Notes under the pieces: generated by a model | Seen by the model: only the letters and a program-made list of their open reading frames with translations | Databases searched by the model: none | Told to the model about the DNA's origin: nothing | Shown here: in pieces, positions 1-9,426 of the stretch | Position numbering within the stretch: position 1 is the stretch's first letter | Layout: every line of letters starts with the position of its first letter | Virus record (IMG/VR): IMGVR_UViG_3300025096_000133 | Location: 1 to 24,185 of that record | Direction: 5' to 3' (one strand) | From: a virus | Length of the DNA: 24,185 bases | Program-made: the position numbers and the translations under genes

Positions 1-3000
1 GTGGACGGCAATAGAAGTCGTAGTCGTGTTGCCGTTGGTAGTAACGTCTTGGAGCGTTTGCGTCTCTGCTGGCGAATCTCCTGAGAGGAGATAGGGCGTT
101 CCGTTGTTCGTGATTCGGTTGCCAACACCCGTGCCCAAGAAGCTACCTGAGCCCGAGATGTCGCCCCTTACGTCAAGCGTTGCTAGCGGACCAGTGGTGG
201 AATACCAATTTGCTCCTATGCCGACACTGCCGTCTGTCTCAATTGTCACCCACGGTGTATTGTGAGCCATTAAGTAAGACGGCCTTGCATCGACTGGCCC
301 CAACCATTGTGCTGTAGCATCGTTATACCATCTAGATAACCTTGTGCTATTCGCTGGGTCTTGCTGCTGTATTGTGCCCTCTACAGCGAGTGTTCGTGCT
401 GGAGCATCTGTTCCTATGCCAACATAACCTAAGCTTCTATCTATCGTTAGTCTTGCGGTATCTACATCACTTACTCGCGAAAGAATATCAAGTCTGTTAT
501 TAGACCCATCATATTTAAACTTGAAACCAAACTGTCCATTTCGTTGCTCATACAATCCTAAGATAGCAGCCCCATCTGAAGACCCGTCTCCACCATCTAT
601 TCTTATTTGAGGACTTAAACTAGAATCTTGTAAATGTAGTAGCTCGCTCGGAGCACTTGTTCCTATCCCGACCCTATCGCTAAACAGTCCCGTCACACCT
701 GAGATGTGCGGTCCTGTGGAGAGGATAGAATTCGTTGTCGTGTTACCACGATCCGTAACAGTCTGAAGCGTATCCTCGTCATAAGGATTGACTCCCGTCA
801 TCACAGGGATTCCGTTTAGATAGAGTCCACTTGTCGATTCAACGTAGACCCCATCTTCGAAGTGGAGTCCTAATGTATTAGTCCCCGAAGAAAGAGCTGG
901 GGTTGTGGAGCTATCAGAGAAAACAAATGCCCCAGTATGCCCAGCTTGGACATAAGAATGATTGCCGCCTACTACTCCTCTGTCTGCTTCTATTTTATTG
1001 TCGCTGCCGCCCATGATTACGGCCATGTCGCCAGAGATCTCATGGTTTATGCCACCAGCGATGACGTTGTTCTGGCCCCTGATAACATTTGATCCACCAG
1101 CACCGATGAAACTATAGATGCCTCCCTCATGGATGGTGTTACTTTGGCCACCAACAATAACGGAGTTTGTCGCTTTTAATGTGTTATCGAAGCCACCCCC
1201 TAAGACTCCTCCTGCCGCACCAGAAACTAAGTTGTCATAACCCCCAGCAATAGTGGCATAATCAGAAGATAAAATATCATTATTATATCCCCCCATACTA
1301 GAAGAATAATCACTTCCAGTGACATCAATTCCTGAGCCTCCACCAATAAAGTTAAAGTCGCCACCCGATATGTTATTGATGATTCCCCCCGCGATTACAT
1401 CAAAGTCGCCGCTTATCTGGTGATTTGCTCCACCAAGGATAGCAGAACCAGTAGAATTAATCTTACTGTTAGCGGCTCCAATATTTGCTTTTGCTACATT
1501 AGAGGCATCAAACGGAAATTGTGGATTTGACGTTCCGACGCCCACGTATCCTGCCGAAGTGCCCACTCCTACCGAAAGGATTGTGGCGCTCGCATCGGGA
1601 GAGTAAACCTCAAATGAATTTGTCGATTCAACAGCACTTGTTCCGATACCAACGCTGGGGAGGTTTAAATAAGAATCGTTGGAGGAATTAGTATCTATAT
1701 TGACTAATTTACTTCCTGCTGCGTCGGTCGCTTCTATTATTGCGTTTTTACTTGAATCGCTATAAAGCTTAATGCTGTCGGCTTCGGTGTCGTCTTTAAG
1801 GGTAAGATAACCCATATCATCAGCACTTGCTCCAAGCCTACCTCTCTCTTCAGTGCCATCAGGATTTAATACTACCGTGTATCCTCTTTTGTTGGCATCG
1901 CTACCCATTTTGGCGCTGTCATTACCATCTGTGTCCTTAGCTTTACTCACACCGCCATTGGCGTCTACGCTTAAGGTGACTTGTTCTGTGTCGCCATCGG
2001 GATTGTAGATATTCACCTGCCCCGCCTTGGCTGTATCGCTACCTAGTTCGACGCTGGGCTTCGCTAAAGTATCCCTTAAGGTCATTAGACCCGCAGCGAA
2101 AGCGTCTCCTCCTATAGTAACAATAGCATTAGTTGTATCACCGTGGTCATAAATATCTACCCCCCCATCATCAGCGCCCTCAGTGACAACAGTGAGAGGT
2201 GCTGTCGCGGCTAGAGGGCCACCATAAGTTGTAGGTATTGTTGTTGTGCTACCTTTTTCTGTAACCTTCTGAAGAGTTTGGGTTTCTTCTGTAGAATCTC
2301 CAGTAAGCAGGTATGGTAGACCTCCTGGACCCGTTAATCTTCCACCATCTCCCGTTCCTGTAGCGTTTCCGCTACTGACACTCAAACAATATATATCTAA
2401 ACACCCATCTATAGTTTGGTCGCCTGCATTGGCAACAAAAAGTTCCCCCCCGTGAGGAATTCTTTCTATTGTTACGGGGCCGTAAGTGTAGAGGGTGGAA
2501 GTTGTGGCCTCAGGAGTGTCAACAGCCAACTTTAGATATAACCCTGTGTTTTCAGGTATCCCATCATTTGAGAAGAGGGGGAAGTGTTGCCCTTTTTGAA
2601 TTTGCTGGAGAGGAGTGAGGGAAAGCAAGCTCCCCTCATTAGTCTCGAAATTCTCTTCCGTCCCCGCGAAGATGGCCAAGTTGCCATAATCAGTATAAGT
2701 GGGATCGTTCTCAAAAGATACTTGGATGCCGAGCTGCCCCGAAATTCCCTCTGCTCCTGTTATTTTTTGATTATTAAAGTATTTTACTGCTTCAGCAGCA
2801 TTCTCCTGACTCAGCCCCCCTGTGGGGCGCGGTGAGAAGTTCCCCGTATTATCAGATTGGTTTAGGAATGTCGCTCCTGAAGCTTTGACAGAGACGTTAT
2901 CTATATATAGATCATTCCCATAGAGGTAGAATTCACTTCTTTGGGTGGTCCCATCATAATTAACTACATCGTTTCTTACGCCGAAATCTTTAGTATAAGT

Positions 3001-3744
3001 TCCGAATACATCTGCGTTCTGTGATACAGTAAAATTGAAAATAGAATCCGTGGTGACCCTATAATTAGGAAATACAAGACCTCCATTGATATCTAAAATA
3101 CTTATTTTTTGACCGCTAATGAATGGATCTTGTGCGATTGCAGCGGAAGATGTCATTGTCCCTCCGACTGGGTTTCCTAAACCAAATTGCAAGGTAACAT
3201 CTCCGCGCCTATGGACGCCACTTCCTGTCGTTACAGATACGAGATCACCTGTATCCACATTGAAAACAGATGCGAATTCATAAAGATTCTTAGTAGTGAA
3301 CTCTCCTTCGTAATAACTGCTAGGAGAAGAGATTCCGATGCCTACTTTTCCCGTGTAGTTGTGGGTTCCTTCATATATCGCATATATAGCGCCACTGTAA
3401 GTAGTGTTTCTAGGTAACGTAGACGGAGCAGAACCTATCCCTACATAATAGCCAGTGCCCTCTCCCCTAATGTCTCCTGTGGGTCCGCTTACCCCTTGGA
3501 TTACTGTTCCTGTGGATTTATATAATGTGGTGGGGTAAGTAATCTCAGGATTGTCCACAGGCATTGAAAGCCCTGCCCCTACAATATTAACAAAGCGCAC
3601 ATCCGTCCATCCTGAAGCGAAGGCTCTAGGGTATAAATGGCCACCAGCTCCAGTCGCACCTGTTGCATCATCATAAGCCCCCGAGGCATAAATATAAGCC
3701 CCGTCGTCTTTAGTTACCTTTAAAACTGTATATCCTGCGTCCAT
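1..3744 (-). CDS. Long tail fibre / receptor-binding protein, C-terminus off the left edge
   Basis: An uninterrupted frame of 1248 codons starts at the ATG at 3744 and is still open at base 1. Its start overlaps the stop of the J-like gene by 1 nt (TAATG), so it is the next gene in the tail operon. Visible modules are: VGIG-type motifs near residues 101 and 133; a beta-rich stretch ending in LYIDNVSVKA near 285, similar to carbohydrate-binding jelly rolls; three copies of a TQTLQ-x-VT-xx-G-x-TTT-like module near 480, 990 and 1225; and VGIGTSA/VGIGTDAP repeats near 700-740, 1025, 1110 and 1175. At about 765-930 lies a run of GG-x-N/D-N-x-I repeats like the YadA-type head of trimeric adhesins. 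Such VGIGT-x-P repeats commonly precede a C-terminal S74 intramolecular chaperone, which would lie outside the window. The likely role is host recognition as a trimeric fibre; this is inferred from composition, not from a catalytic motif. Confidence 0.85.
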   Translation of the reverse strand, partial: MDAGYTVLKVTKDDGAYIYASGAYDDATGATGAGGHLYPRAFASGWTDVRFVNIVGAGLSMPVDNPEITYPTTLYKSTGTVIQGVSGPTGDIRGEGTGYYVGIGSAPSTLPRNTTYSGAIYAIYEGTHNYTGKVGIGISSPSSYYEGEFTTKNLYEFASVFNVDTGDLVSVTTGSGVHRRGDVTLQFGLGNPVGGTMTSSAAIAQDPFISGQKISILDINGGLVFPNYRVTTDSIFNFTVSQNADVFGTYTKDFGVRNDVVNYDGTTQRSEFYLYGNDLYIDNVSVKASGATFLNQSDNTGNFSPRPTGGLSQENAAEAVKYFNNQKITGAEGISGQLGIQVSFENDPTYTDYGNLAIFAGTEENFETNEGSLLSLTPLQQIQKGQHFPLFSNDGIPENTGLYLKLAVDTPEATTSTLYTYGPVTIERIPHGGELFVANAGDQTIDGCLDIYCLSVSSGNATGTGDGGRLTGPGGLPYLLTGDSTEETQTLQKVTEKGSTTTIPTTYGGPLAATAPLTVVTEGADDGGVDIYDHGDTTNAIVTIGGDAFAAGLMTLRDTLAKPSVELGSDTAKAGQVNIYNPDGDTEQVTLSVDANGGVSKAKDTDGNDSAKMGSDANKRGYTVVLNPDGTEERGRLGASADDMGYLTLKDDTEADSIKLYSDSSKNAIIEATDAAGSKLVNIDTNSSNDSYLNLPSVGIGTSAVESTNSFEVYSPDASATILSVGVGTSAGYVGVGTSNPQFPFDASNVAKANIGAANSKINSTGSAILGGANHQISGDFDVIAGGIINNISGGDFNFIGGGSGIDVTGSDYSSSMGGYNNDILSSDYATIAGGYDNLVSGAAGGVLGGGFDNTLKATNSVIVGGQSNTIHEGGIYSFIGAGGSNVIRGQNNVIAGGINHEISGDMAVIMGGSDNKIEADRGVVGGNHSYVQAGHTGAFVFSDSSTTPALSSGTNTLGLHFEDGVYVESTSGLYLNGIPVMTGVNPYDEDTLQTVTDRGNTTTNSILSTGPHISGVTGLFSDRVGIGTSAPSELLHLQDSSLSPQIRIDGGDGSSDGAAILGLYEQRNGQFGFKFKYDGSNNRLDILSRVSDVDTARLTIDRSLGYVGIGTDAPARTLAVEGTIQQQDPANSTRLSRWYNDATAQWLGPVDARPSYLMAHNTPWVTIETDGSVGIGANWYSTTGPLATLDVRGDISGSGSFLGTGVGNRITNNGTPYLLSGDSPAETQTLQDVTTNGNTTTTSIAVH

Positions 3745-6700
3745 TATAAAATTGTTATTTGGTTAACAAAAGAAGTGCTAAGGGCTAGTAAGTCGTCGTA
3801 AACCACAAAAATTCCCGAACAGTCATAGGAGGAATCATAATAAGCATTAACTTCTGCATCTCCCCCTTTATTCCCGAGGGCGTTTACACAAAAATTAAAC
3901 ACGCCCACTTGCCCTAAGCCTGTAATTTCATGTCCTGTGGTAGTTACAAAGTCACTTATTACTAATCCATTAGGTTGGGTTAAGCGGACATTATAACCTG
4001 TGCCGTCTGATACATCGCTCCACATTCCCGTAATAGTAAAAGTGTCGGTGGCTACGTCTGGCTCTCCTGTAGTAACGTTATCTAATACAGGGGTGGGAAG
4101 AGTGCTGTATGTTACCCCGTTAATGGTTTGGGCCACCTGATAACTTTGAGTATCAACTTTGTTTTCTATGCTGATATTTTTTTCAATTAAATTAAATTTG
4201 CCTGTATCGTATTTGGTAGCGGTGACAAGATATTCGTTTGGAGCTTCCTCCTTCATTGAGATGACCTTGTAAATAAAGGGGCTTGCATTAGCGATTTCAA
4301 ACTTGGCGGGACTCCCTAATTTCACAAAAGGCAAAAGCTGCGGCTTATCAAATCCAGAGGCCAAAGTTCCGTATGGATTAAATCCTGAAGCTTCTAATAC
4401 AGCTGGATCGGATATAACGTATCCCGTAATTTTCAACACAGCCATCTGGTTAGGAGAGGTCTCTGCGATTTCTGAGTTTAAAACTCCTTGGTAGGGTCCG
4501 ACGAGGCTTTCAGTATCGAGCCCCGAAAAAGTAACCCCTTCGGATTCTCTTTTAGTCCCAGTCATTGCCATCGGCGCTATTTTTCCACTGTTAAAAGCGC
4601 CCAAAGTTTGGGCACCAGTTAGCTCTTGAATAAAATCTCCCGAAGCTAAATCAAAAGCCCCTACATTTCCCTCCCCTGTTCCTGAAGCAAATGTCCAGCC
4701 TGTTACTCCTGTTTCAAAGTAAAGAAATGTCCCACTAATTCCTGTGTATAGACCGTATTCTTGATGGCGGGGATCGGTACCTGTCATGCTCACATTATAA
4801 CCTGATGTATAACCTGAAAATGCGTAATCTCCCGTATACCTTATCCATGGGGGGGTGTCCCATCCAGTTATAGAGAAACTTTGATAACGGTCCCTGTCTA
4901 TGGTAGCGAATTCTTGTATTCCTTCGATTGTATCTCTTCCCGTCGGGTTATAAACGGTCAGGGCGCCAGTGTTCATATTGTCGGCATTTACAGCATTGCT
5001 CAGCCTAATCGTTTCATTGGTGAGGTTGACCTCCAGAATCTTCCCAAAATTAACTTTATTGGTTTTTAATTCGTCCTCAATAGTCACCAAGTCTCCAGGT
5101 TGACAAAGGAGGCTTTCGAGTCCCGCTGTGAAGGCAACGGTTTGGTTCTCCTCAATCGAAGCAAATATTTTGTGCTGTCCCACGCGCCTAGCCATTGCGC
5201 GAGAAGTTATACCCACCCCTTCTATTCGGGTTTTAAAGACTCCTCTTTCTTTAATATCCTCCTCGTCTTCTATGACTTCGACTTTCGGAGAAAAATTATC
5301 GAAGCGATCTTTAAAGCTTACTTCGATAGTGTTGTATTGTTGGTCTCTTCTATTGTTTGAATAGAAAAACTGACCTTCTTTTACAGATTCATTAGTAAAC
5401 AAATTAATGGGCTCTCTTGGACGGTCATCGACAAAGTTTATTTCTGAGTTGCCAAAGAAAACTCTTCCCCTAAATATTTCGGTGATTGTTGTGATGGCAT
5501 CATAAATTTTCTGTCCTTGATCAAAAACCACATTACAAGAAAATCTAGGCTCCTTCCCCCCTCTTCCATCAGTCACTCCTTCGAAATAACCATCGTCATC
5601 TACCGCATCACAAAATCTTCCTATTTTATAGAGTTGCCATTTGTTAATTTTTGATTCATCAATATGACTTCCCATCCCATAACGATTGTTGGTGAGAAGA
5701 TCATATAAAATCCAAGCAGGATTATCAGTCCATTGCAGTTCGTTATGGAATTCTCCGTTCCAGTCTCCTACATATACAAGTTTATTATCTTTTGTGGTAT
5801 CCGTGAACTCCTTGTTAGTTTTGTAATACCTTCGATCTTTTCCGTCGTCTGTTGTGGGGAGGTAGTTACTTGGAGTCTTTACTAATTTTAGTTTGCAGTC
5901 AAAACTGCGCTTGGGGATAGAGGAGAAAGCTCTGGAGTCTAGCTTCGTCCCCACAATTGCTGAAAACGGGTAAGGACAATTCGCTTCAATAATTTCGGTG
6001 ACCTTATTAAGGGATACTACTTTATTTATCAATACAGAATTAGTCTCGTAGGACAATTTAGTTACTCTAATAAACCGTTTTTGCACACTATCCTGATAGG
6101 CCGTTCCGCTTTCGTGTCCTTCCGTTGTGTCTGCGTTAAAGGTTGTGGTTGGAGTTATCTTCGCGGGGGGGAGATTAAAAGGTATATTCAAGCTCGTCTG
6201 CCTGTCATCTAAATTAACAACATACTCTTTATGAGATGGGCTTGAGGTGCTGTCGGGATTCCCGATATCAATTAATGTCTGCCCCTCTACTAATGCGACT
6301 ATTCTATAATTATAGGTATCAGAAACATCTTCGCCGCCTTTCGCGCCATTCGTATAGTTTCCTGCTGTTCCTATTTCTACCTTTATGTTTAAAACCGTGG
6401 GAAATTTATGCCCCACTTCAAAATCTACGTCGCTGTCACCACCCACATCATCCACTTTCTTCACTAATGTATCTTGTAGAGCCTGTACATTTAATGTAAT
6501 AAAAGCTTTCGTGACATTGGGGTTATATACAGTATGAGTGGCAGGTATGGACGCTTCGTCCCAATGTATTAAAGAATTAGCTCCCCACTTAGAATAGTTT
6601 TTATTTCCTCTACTATATCGTATGTCATCACTTCCCTCATCTATGGGAAGTTCTCCTTCCATTGCTGTGTTGAAATTTGTTGCGTTTAAATCTAATACTT

Positions 6701-8408
6701 CCTCGCGAGTAAGCAGGTCGGCATTAGCGTGAATTCTTTGGGGTGCGTTTTTCTGGTCTCCTTGCACGGTGGGATTACCGCTTGCAGAAGCTGTTCCGAA
6801 AGGTCCGTAAAGCTCCTTATTATAAAGATGATCAATAAATATTCTTTGGAAGGATTTTAAAGGTTCTTGGTCCTCTTCTCCCGTCTTGACTTCCGCTAAG
6901 ACATTCGAATAATTAAACTTCAAGTTAGAAGAAGATTGGTATTCGTTTATGGCCTTCACTCCCCCCTCTAATTTATGTGTATATTGTAAAGAGTGTATAT
7001 CAGCGAACAACTTATTCAGAGGCTCCGCAAAAGCTATAGTAAATGTTTGGAAAAGATTCCCGCCATTGTTGCGGAATCCAAAGCCTGTAACCAATTGGTT
7101 AGCAGTCTGATAGTTATATTTGAAACGCAAAAGCACAAACCCACGCATAGTTCCTGTTAACTTTCCATCGGTGTCTACTGTCGGGCAAGTAACATCAAAT
7201 TTTTGGAAGCCGCCGTGAAGAACATTTCCCAGAGCGGTCTCTAGATTCCACCTTTCGTTAGCTCCATAAAGAACGCTCTGCATATCGAGTAAGTTATCAT
7301 CCCCATCGAGAACAGTTTGATCGAGATTAGAATTATTTTCTTCAACCTTAATTACAACAAACAATCCTTTGCTTTCGTTTACTCTCTCTGATAGCAACCC
7401 TGCTAGATTTGTTTGGCTTCCATCCCAACCTGAAGCTAATTCACTAATAGCTTTTGCTGCTAATTCTCTTTGGAATGAGTTACCCCCCTGTTCGTTGCTG
7501 GTATTCCACAGAGCAAGAATAGCAGCTAATTCGTCTTCGACAAACTTTTCAGCGGCATCGGTTGTCTGAGTAAATTGTCCGAGAGATTGCCCTTCCGAAG
7601 GTTGAAACCCCAGAAAAAATTTGGAGCTATCTAACGTGTTAGCATCTGTCCAATATAAAGATTGAGGGAAACCTGTTCCTGTATTCGTTTGTATTGCCTC
7701 AACGCGATGAGAAATCCCGTTTATGTCATTCCCCCGAGGAAACCTTTCATTTCTATAAATTGCGTCATTTTGGGAGTCCCCGTGACCTTCATAATTTAGG
7801 GTTCCATCAAGATACCAATAAAAACGTTGGGAGGTGTAAGTGTCTTCGATAAAAGCTCTAATAAACAACCCTGATTGAGACCACCCAGGAGCGAGTTCGG
7901 GGAGGTATCTCAATGCTCTGAGCTTCAAATACAAAAACGTTACATTAGGTAACGTAAGACGCTCCCCCCTGTCTAACGGTCCCCCATAAAAAGTAGATAT
8001 TTTCCCATCTGGGCTACGGGTGTTTTGACTGTTTACTCCCTTAAAAAAATTCCTCAGTCCTCTTATTCCTGTATTGGCGCCGCTTTCCAAGGCCATGGAC
8101 TTGATTTCCATCGCATCTCGCTCCAGTTCCGAGAGATCAGTTTGTATAGCGGTGTTGTCATTTGATATCGCTATAGGAGTGTCATCTAAATAAATCCCTT
8201 TCAGGATATTTATTCCCTTCATTACCTCTCCCCCCTCATTAACCAATCCCGCGATAGGGCCATCACTAATCAGATCGAGAGTTTCAGAATAACTAAAGGA
8301 GGCTCCATATTGCAGTTGTCCCATCTCAGGGGGTTTATAAATGGGGGGTTTTGGCTTTTTCTTTTTACCCGCCCCAGCGATCTGCAATTTCTTTAATACA
8401 TGATTCAT
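3744..8408 (-). CDS. J: Tail tip attachment / host specificity protein, lambda J-like
   Basis: This 1554-residue protein is the central tail-tip fibre protein that contacts the receptor. Near the N-terminus it has the J signature LDLISDGPIAGLV (about 45-57) and ILKGIYLDDTPI (about 68-79) after a K/P-rich start. Residues about 880-1110 hold the strongly J-like core: NPAWILYDLL followed by NRYGMG, FCDAV, a VEV/EV beta region, SRAMARRVGQ and QPGDLVTIED. A fibronectin III-like segment lies at about 1450-1540. Lambda J is about 1130 residues; the extra length is mainly between about 170 and 870, roughly 450 residues more than lambda has there. The ATG at 8408 lies 2 nt after the stop of the I-like gene and has no clear Shine-Dalgarno, so translation is probably coupled. 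The gene order L-K-I-J supports the call independently. Confidence 0.93.
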   Translation of the reverse strand: MNHVLKKLQIAGAGKKKKPKPPIYKPPEMGQLQYGASFSYSETLDLISDGPIAGLVNEGGEVMKGINILKGIYLDDTPIAISNDNTAIQTDLSELERDAMEIKSMALESGANTGIRGLRNFFKGVNSQNTRSPDGKISTFYGGPLDRGERLTLPNVTFLYLKLRALRYLPELAPGWSQSGLFIRAFIEDTYTSQRFYWYLDGTLNYEGHGDSQNDAIYRNERFPRGNDINGISHRVEAIQTNTGTGFPQSLYWTDANTLDSSKFFLGFQPSEGQSLGQFTQTTDAAEKFVEDELAAILALWNTSNEQGGNSFQRELAAKAISELASGWDGSQTNLAGLLSERVNESKGLFVVIKVEENNSNLDQTVLDGDDNLLDMQSVLYGANERWNLETALGNVLHGGFQKFDVTCPTVDTDGKLTGTMRGFVLLRFKYNYQTANQLVTGFGFRNNGGNLFQTFTIAFAEPLNKLFADIHSLQYTHKLEGGVKAINEYQSSSNLKFNYSNVLAEVKTGEEDQEPLKSFQRIFIDHLYNKELYGPFGTASASGNPTVQGDQKNAPQRIHANADLLTREEVLDLNATNFNTAMEGELPIDEGSDDIRYSRGNKNYSKWGANSLIHWDEASIPATHTVYNPNVTKAFITLNVQALQDTLVKKVDDVGGDSDVDFEVGHKFPTVLNIKVEIGTAGNYTNGAKGGEDVSDTYNYRIVALVEGQTLIDIGNPDSTSSPSHKEYVVNLDDRQTSLNIPFNLPPAKITPTTTFNADTTEGHESGTAYQDSVQKRFIRVTKLSYETNSVLINKVVSLNKVTEIIEANCPYPFSAIVGTKLDSRAFSSIPKRSFDCKLKLVKTPSNYLPTTDDGKDRRYYKTNKEFTDTTKDNKLVYVGDWNGEFHNELQWTDNPAWILYDLLTNNRYGMGSHIDESKINKWQLYKIGRFCDAVDDDGYFEGVTDGRGGKEPRFSCNVVFDQGQKIYDAITTITEIFRGRVFFGNSEINFVDDRPREPINLFTNESVKEGQFFYSNNRRDQQYNTIEVSFKDRFDNFSPKVEVIEDEEDIKERGVFKTRIEGVGITSRAMARRVGQHKIFASIEENQTVAFTAGLESLLCQPGDLVTIEDELKTNKVNFGKILEVNLTNETIRLSNAVNADNMNTGALTVYNPTGRDTIEGIQEFATIDRDRYQSFSITGWDTPPWIRYTGDYAFSGYTSGYNVSMTGTDPRHQEYGLYTGISGTFLYFETGVTGWTFASGTGEGNVGAFDLASGDFIQELTGAQTLGAFNSGKIAPMAMTGTKRESEGVTFSGLDTESLVGPYQGVLNSEIAETSPNQMAVLKITGYVISDPAVLEASGFNPYGTLASGFDKPQLLPFVKLGSPAKFEIANASPFIYKVISMKEEAPNEYLVTATKYDTGKFNLIEKNISIENKVDTQSYQVAQTINGVTYSTLPTPVLDNVTTGEPDVATDTFTITGMWSDVSDGTGYNVRLTQPNGLVISDFVTTTGHEITGLGQVGVFNFCVNALGNKGGDAEVNAYYDSSYDCSGIFVVYDDLLALSTSFVNQITIL

Positions 8409-8410
8409 TA

Positions 8411-9007
8411 TTATCGGCGGTTGCTAGTTGTTATATTTGAGCCTTCCTGCCCCGCTTTTAAAGCCTCATCAACTGGTTGGTGTTGGGGATAAGATTTAAT
8501 AGTGGCCTGTATCACCTGAGATCCTACTTTTAAACGCCCGTATCCAATGGGTAATGGGGCTCCCTGACTTGCGGTATTAACGGTATTGCTAAAAACCATA
8601 GACGTTTTAGACGCTTGGGCCGTGGCTTCTATTTGTTGTACTTCGGGGGTGGGGGTTAAAGCGTAAGAGACTGCTGCAAAAAATACAGCACTTGCGATGT
8701 GAGCCAGAAGGGCATTTCCCCCGAATAGGGGTAAAAAAACCGCTGGACCTGAGCCTGTAATGGCTGGGACTAAATCAATAATTTGGGAGGAATCATAATT
8801 TTGTGGTTCCTTTTGATTATTAAGTCTTTTTTTATTAATAATAATCTCATACACACACCCCTCTTTTTGTAATTGTATAATCCTTGAGATGAATCCATCC
8901 CTGTTAGCGTCGATGGCGTGTAGCAAATTTTTAGGATTTCCTACGTTTAGGCAGAAATTTTGACCGTATTCCTTTGCGAGAATTCCATGTAATCTTATAA
9001 TTGTCAT
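8411..9007 (-). CDS. I: Tail assembly protein, lambda I-like
   Basis: This 198-residue protein matches the lambda gpI / tail assembly protein I family. The N-terminal ubiquitin-like part reads IRLHGILAKEYG then F-x-LNVGNPKNLLHAI and NRDGFI (about residues 4-41). The family's Gly/Ala-rich hydrophobic centre is at about 80-118 (ITGSGPAVFLPLFGG, then AHIASAVFFAAVSYAL). The C-terminal part has the NTAS-GAPLPIGYGRLKVGS motif (about 144-163), where these proteins describe a pore or tail-tip interface. Its ATG overlaps the stop of the K-like gene by 4 nt (ATGA), and it ends 2 nt before J. In lambda, gpI is needed for tail-tip initiation but is absent from the virion; the same role is inferred here. 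Confidence 0.9.
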   Translation of the reverse strand: MTIIRLHGILAKEYGQNFCLNVGNPKNLLHAIDANRDGFISRIIQLQKEGCVYEIIINKKRLNNQKEPQNYDSSQIIDLVPAITGSGPAVFLPLFGGNALLAHIASAVFFAAVSYALTPTPEVQQIEATAQASKTSMVFSNTVNTASQGAPLPIGYGRLKVGSQVIQATIKSYPQHQPVDEALKAGQEGSNITTSNRR

Positions 9008-9426
9008 GCTACAGCCTTAATCCGTTCTAGTATCTTTACATCTGCTTCTGTGTTTTCGGGGGTATAAATATTTATTTTTTTACTATTCAAGCTGTATATT
9101 AAAAATGGTTGGCAACAATTTTCAGCCATTTTCACATCAAACTCTGATGCACTTTCATCTCCCACAATATGGCTATGGAAAATAGCGACCATTTCATAGG
9201 CATCCTTAAAGAGTAAATAATTCAAAGGGTTGATTAAAAAAAGAGAAGAAGGGTCGGGGGCGATGTTCTCTTCTTTTTGAATTATATATCGGTCTGTCTG
9301 ATAATCGTAACCCAAAAAGCCACAGATTTCTCCTTTGAAATTTTGGTGAGAAAGCTTCTTGATATATTCAAGGGCTTTCTTTTCCTCTTTAATATGCTCC
9401 TCCATCTCTCCCGTAGCTAAATCCAT
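9004..9426 (-). CDS. K: Tail assembly protein with JAMM/MPN metallopeptidase domain, lambda K-like
   Basis: This is a JAB/MPN+ domain protein in the lambda K position. Counting from the ATG at 9501 used as residue 1, the zinc site is complete: Glu58 in GEICGFLGY, then His109-Ser-His111, seven residues, Ser119-x-x-Asp122. Lambda K carries an additional C-terminal NlpC/P60 domain; here the protein ends about 40 residues after the JAMM motif, so that half is missing. Start choice: the ATG at 9501 would overlap L by 113 nt and adds a proline-rich stretch antisense to nothing useful. The ATG at 9426 has AGGA 4 nt upstream and overlaps L by 38 nt; 9405 is a third option. It probably processes or remodels a tail protein during assembly. 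The domain call is firm, the start is uncertain. Confidence 0.88.
   Translation of the reverse strand: MDLATGEMEEHIKEEKKALEYIKKLSHQNFKGEICGFLGYDYQTDRYIIQKEENIAPDPSSLFLINPLNYLLFKDAYEMVAIFHSHIVGDESASEFDVKMAENCCQPFLIYSLNSKKINIYTPENTEADVKILERIKAVA

Noticed and set aside
4303-7569. Several plus-strand open frames of 60-90 codons opposite the J-like gene
   Set aside because: They are antisense to a long conserved coding frame, have no start signals and show no protein-like composition.
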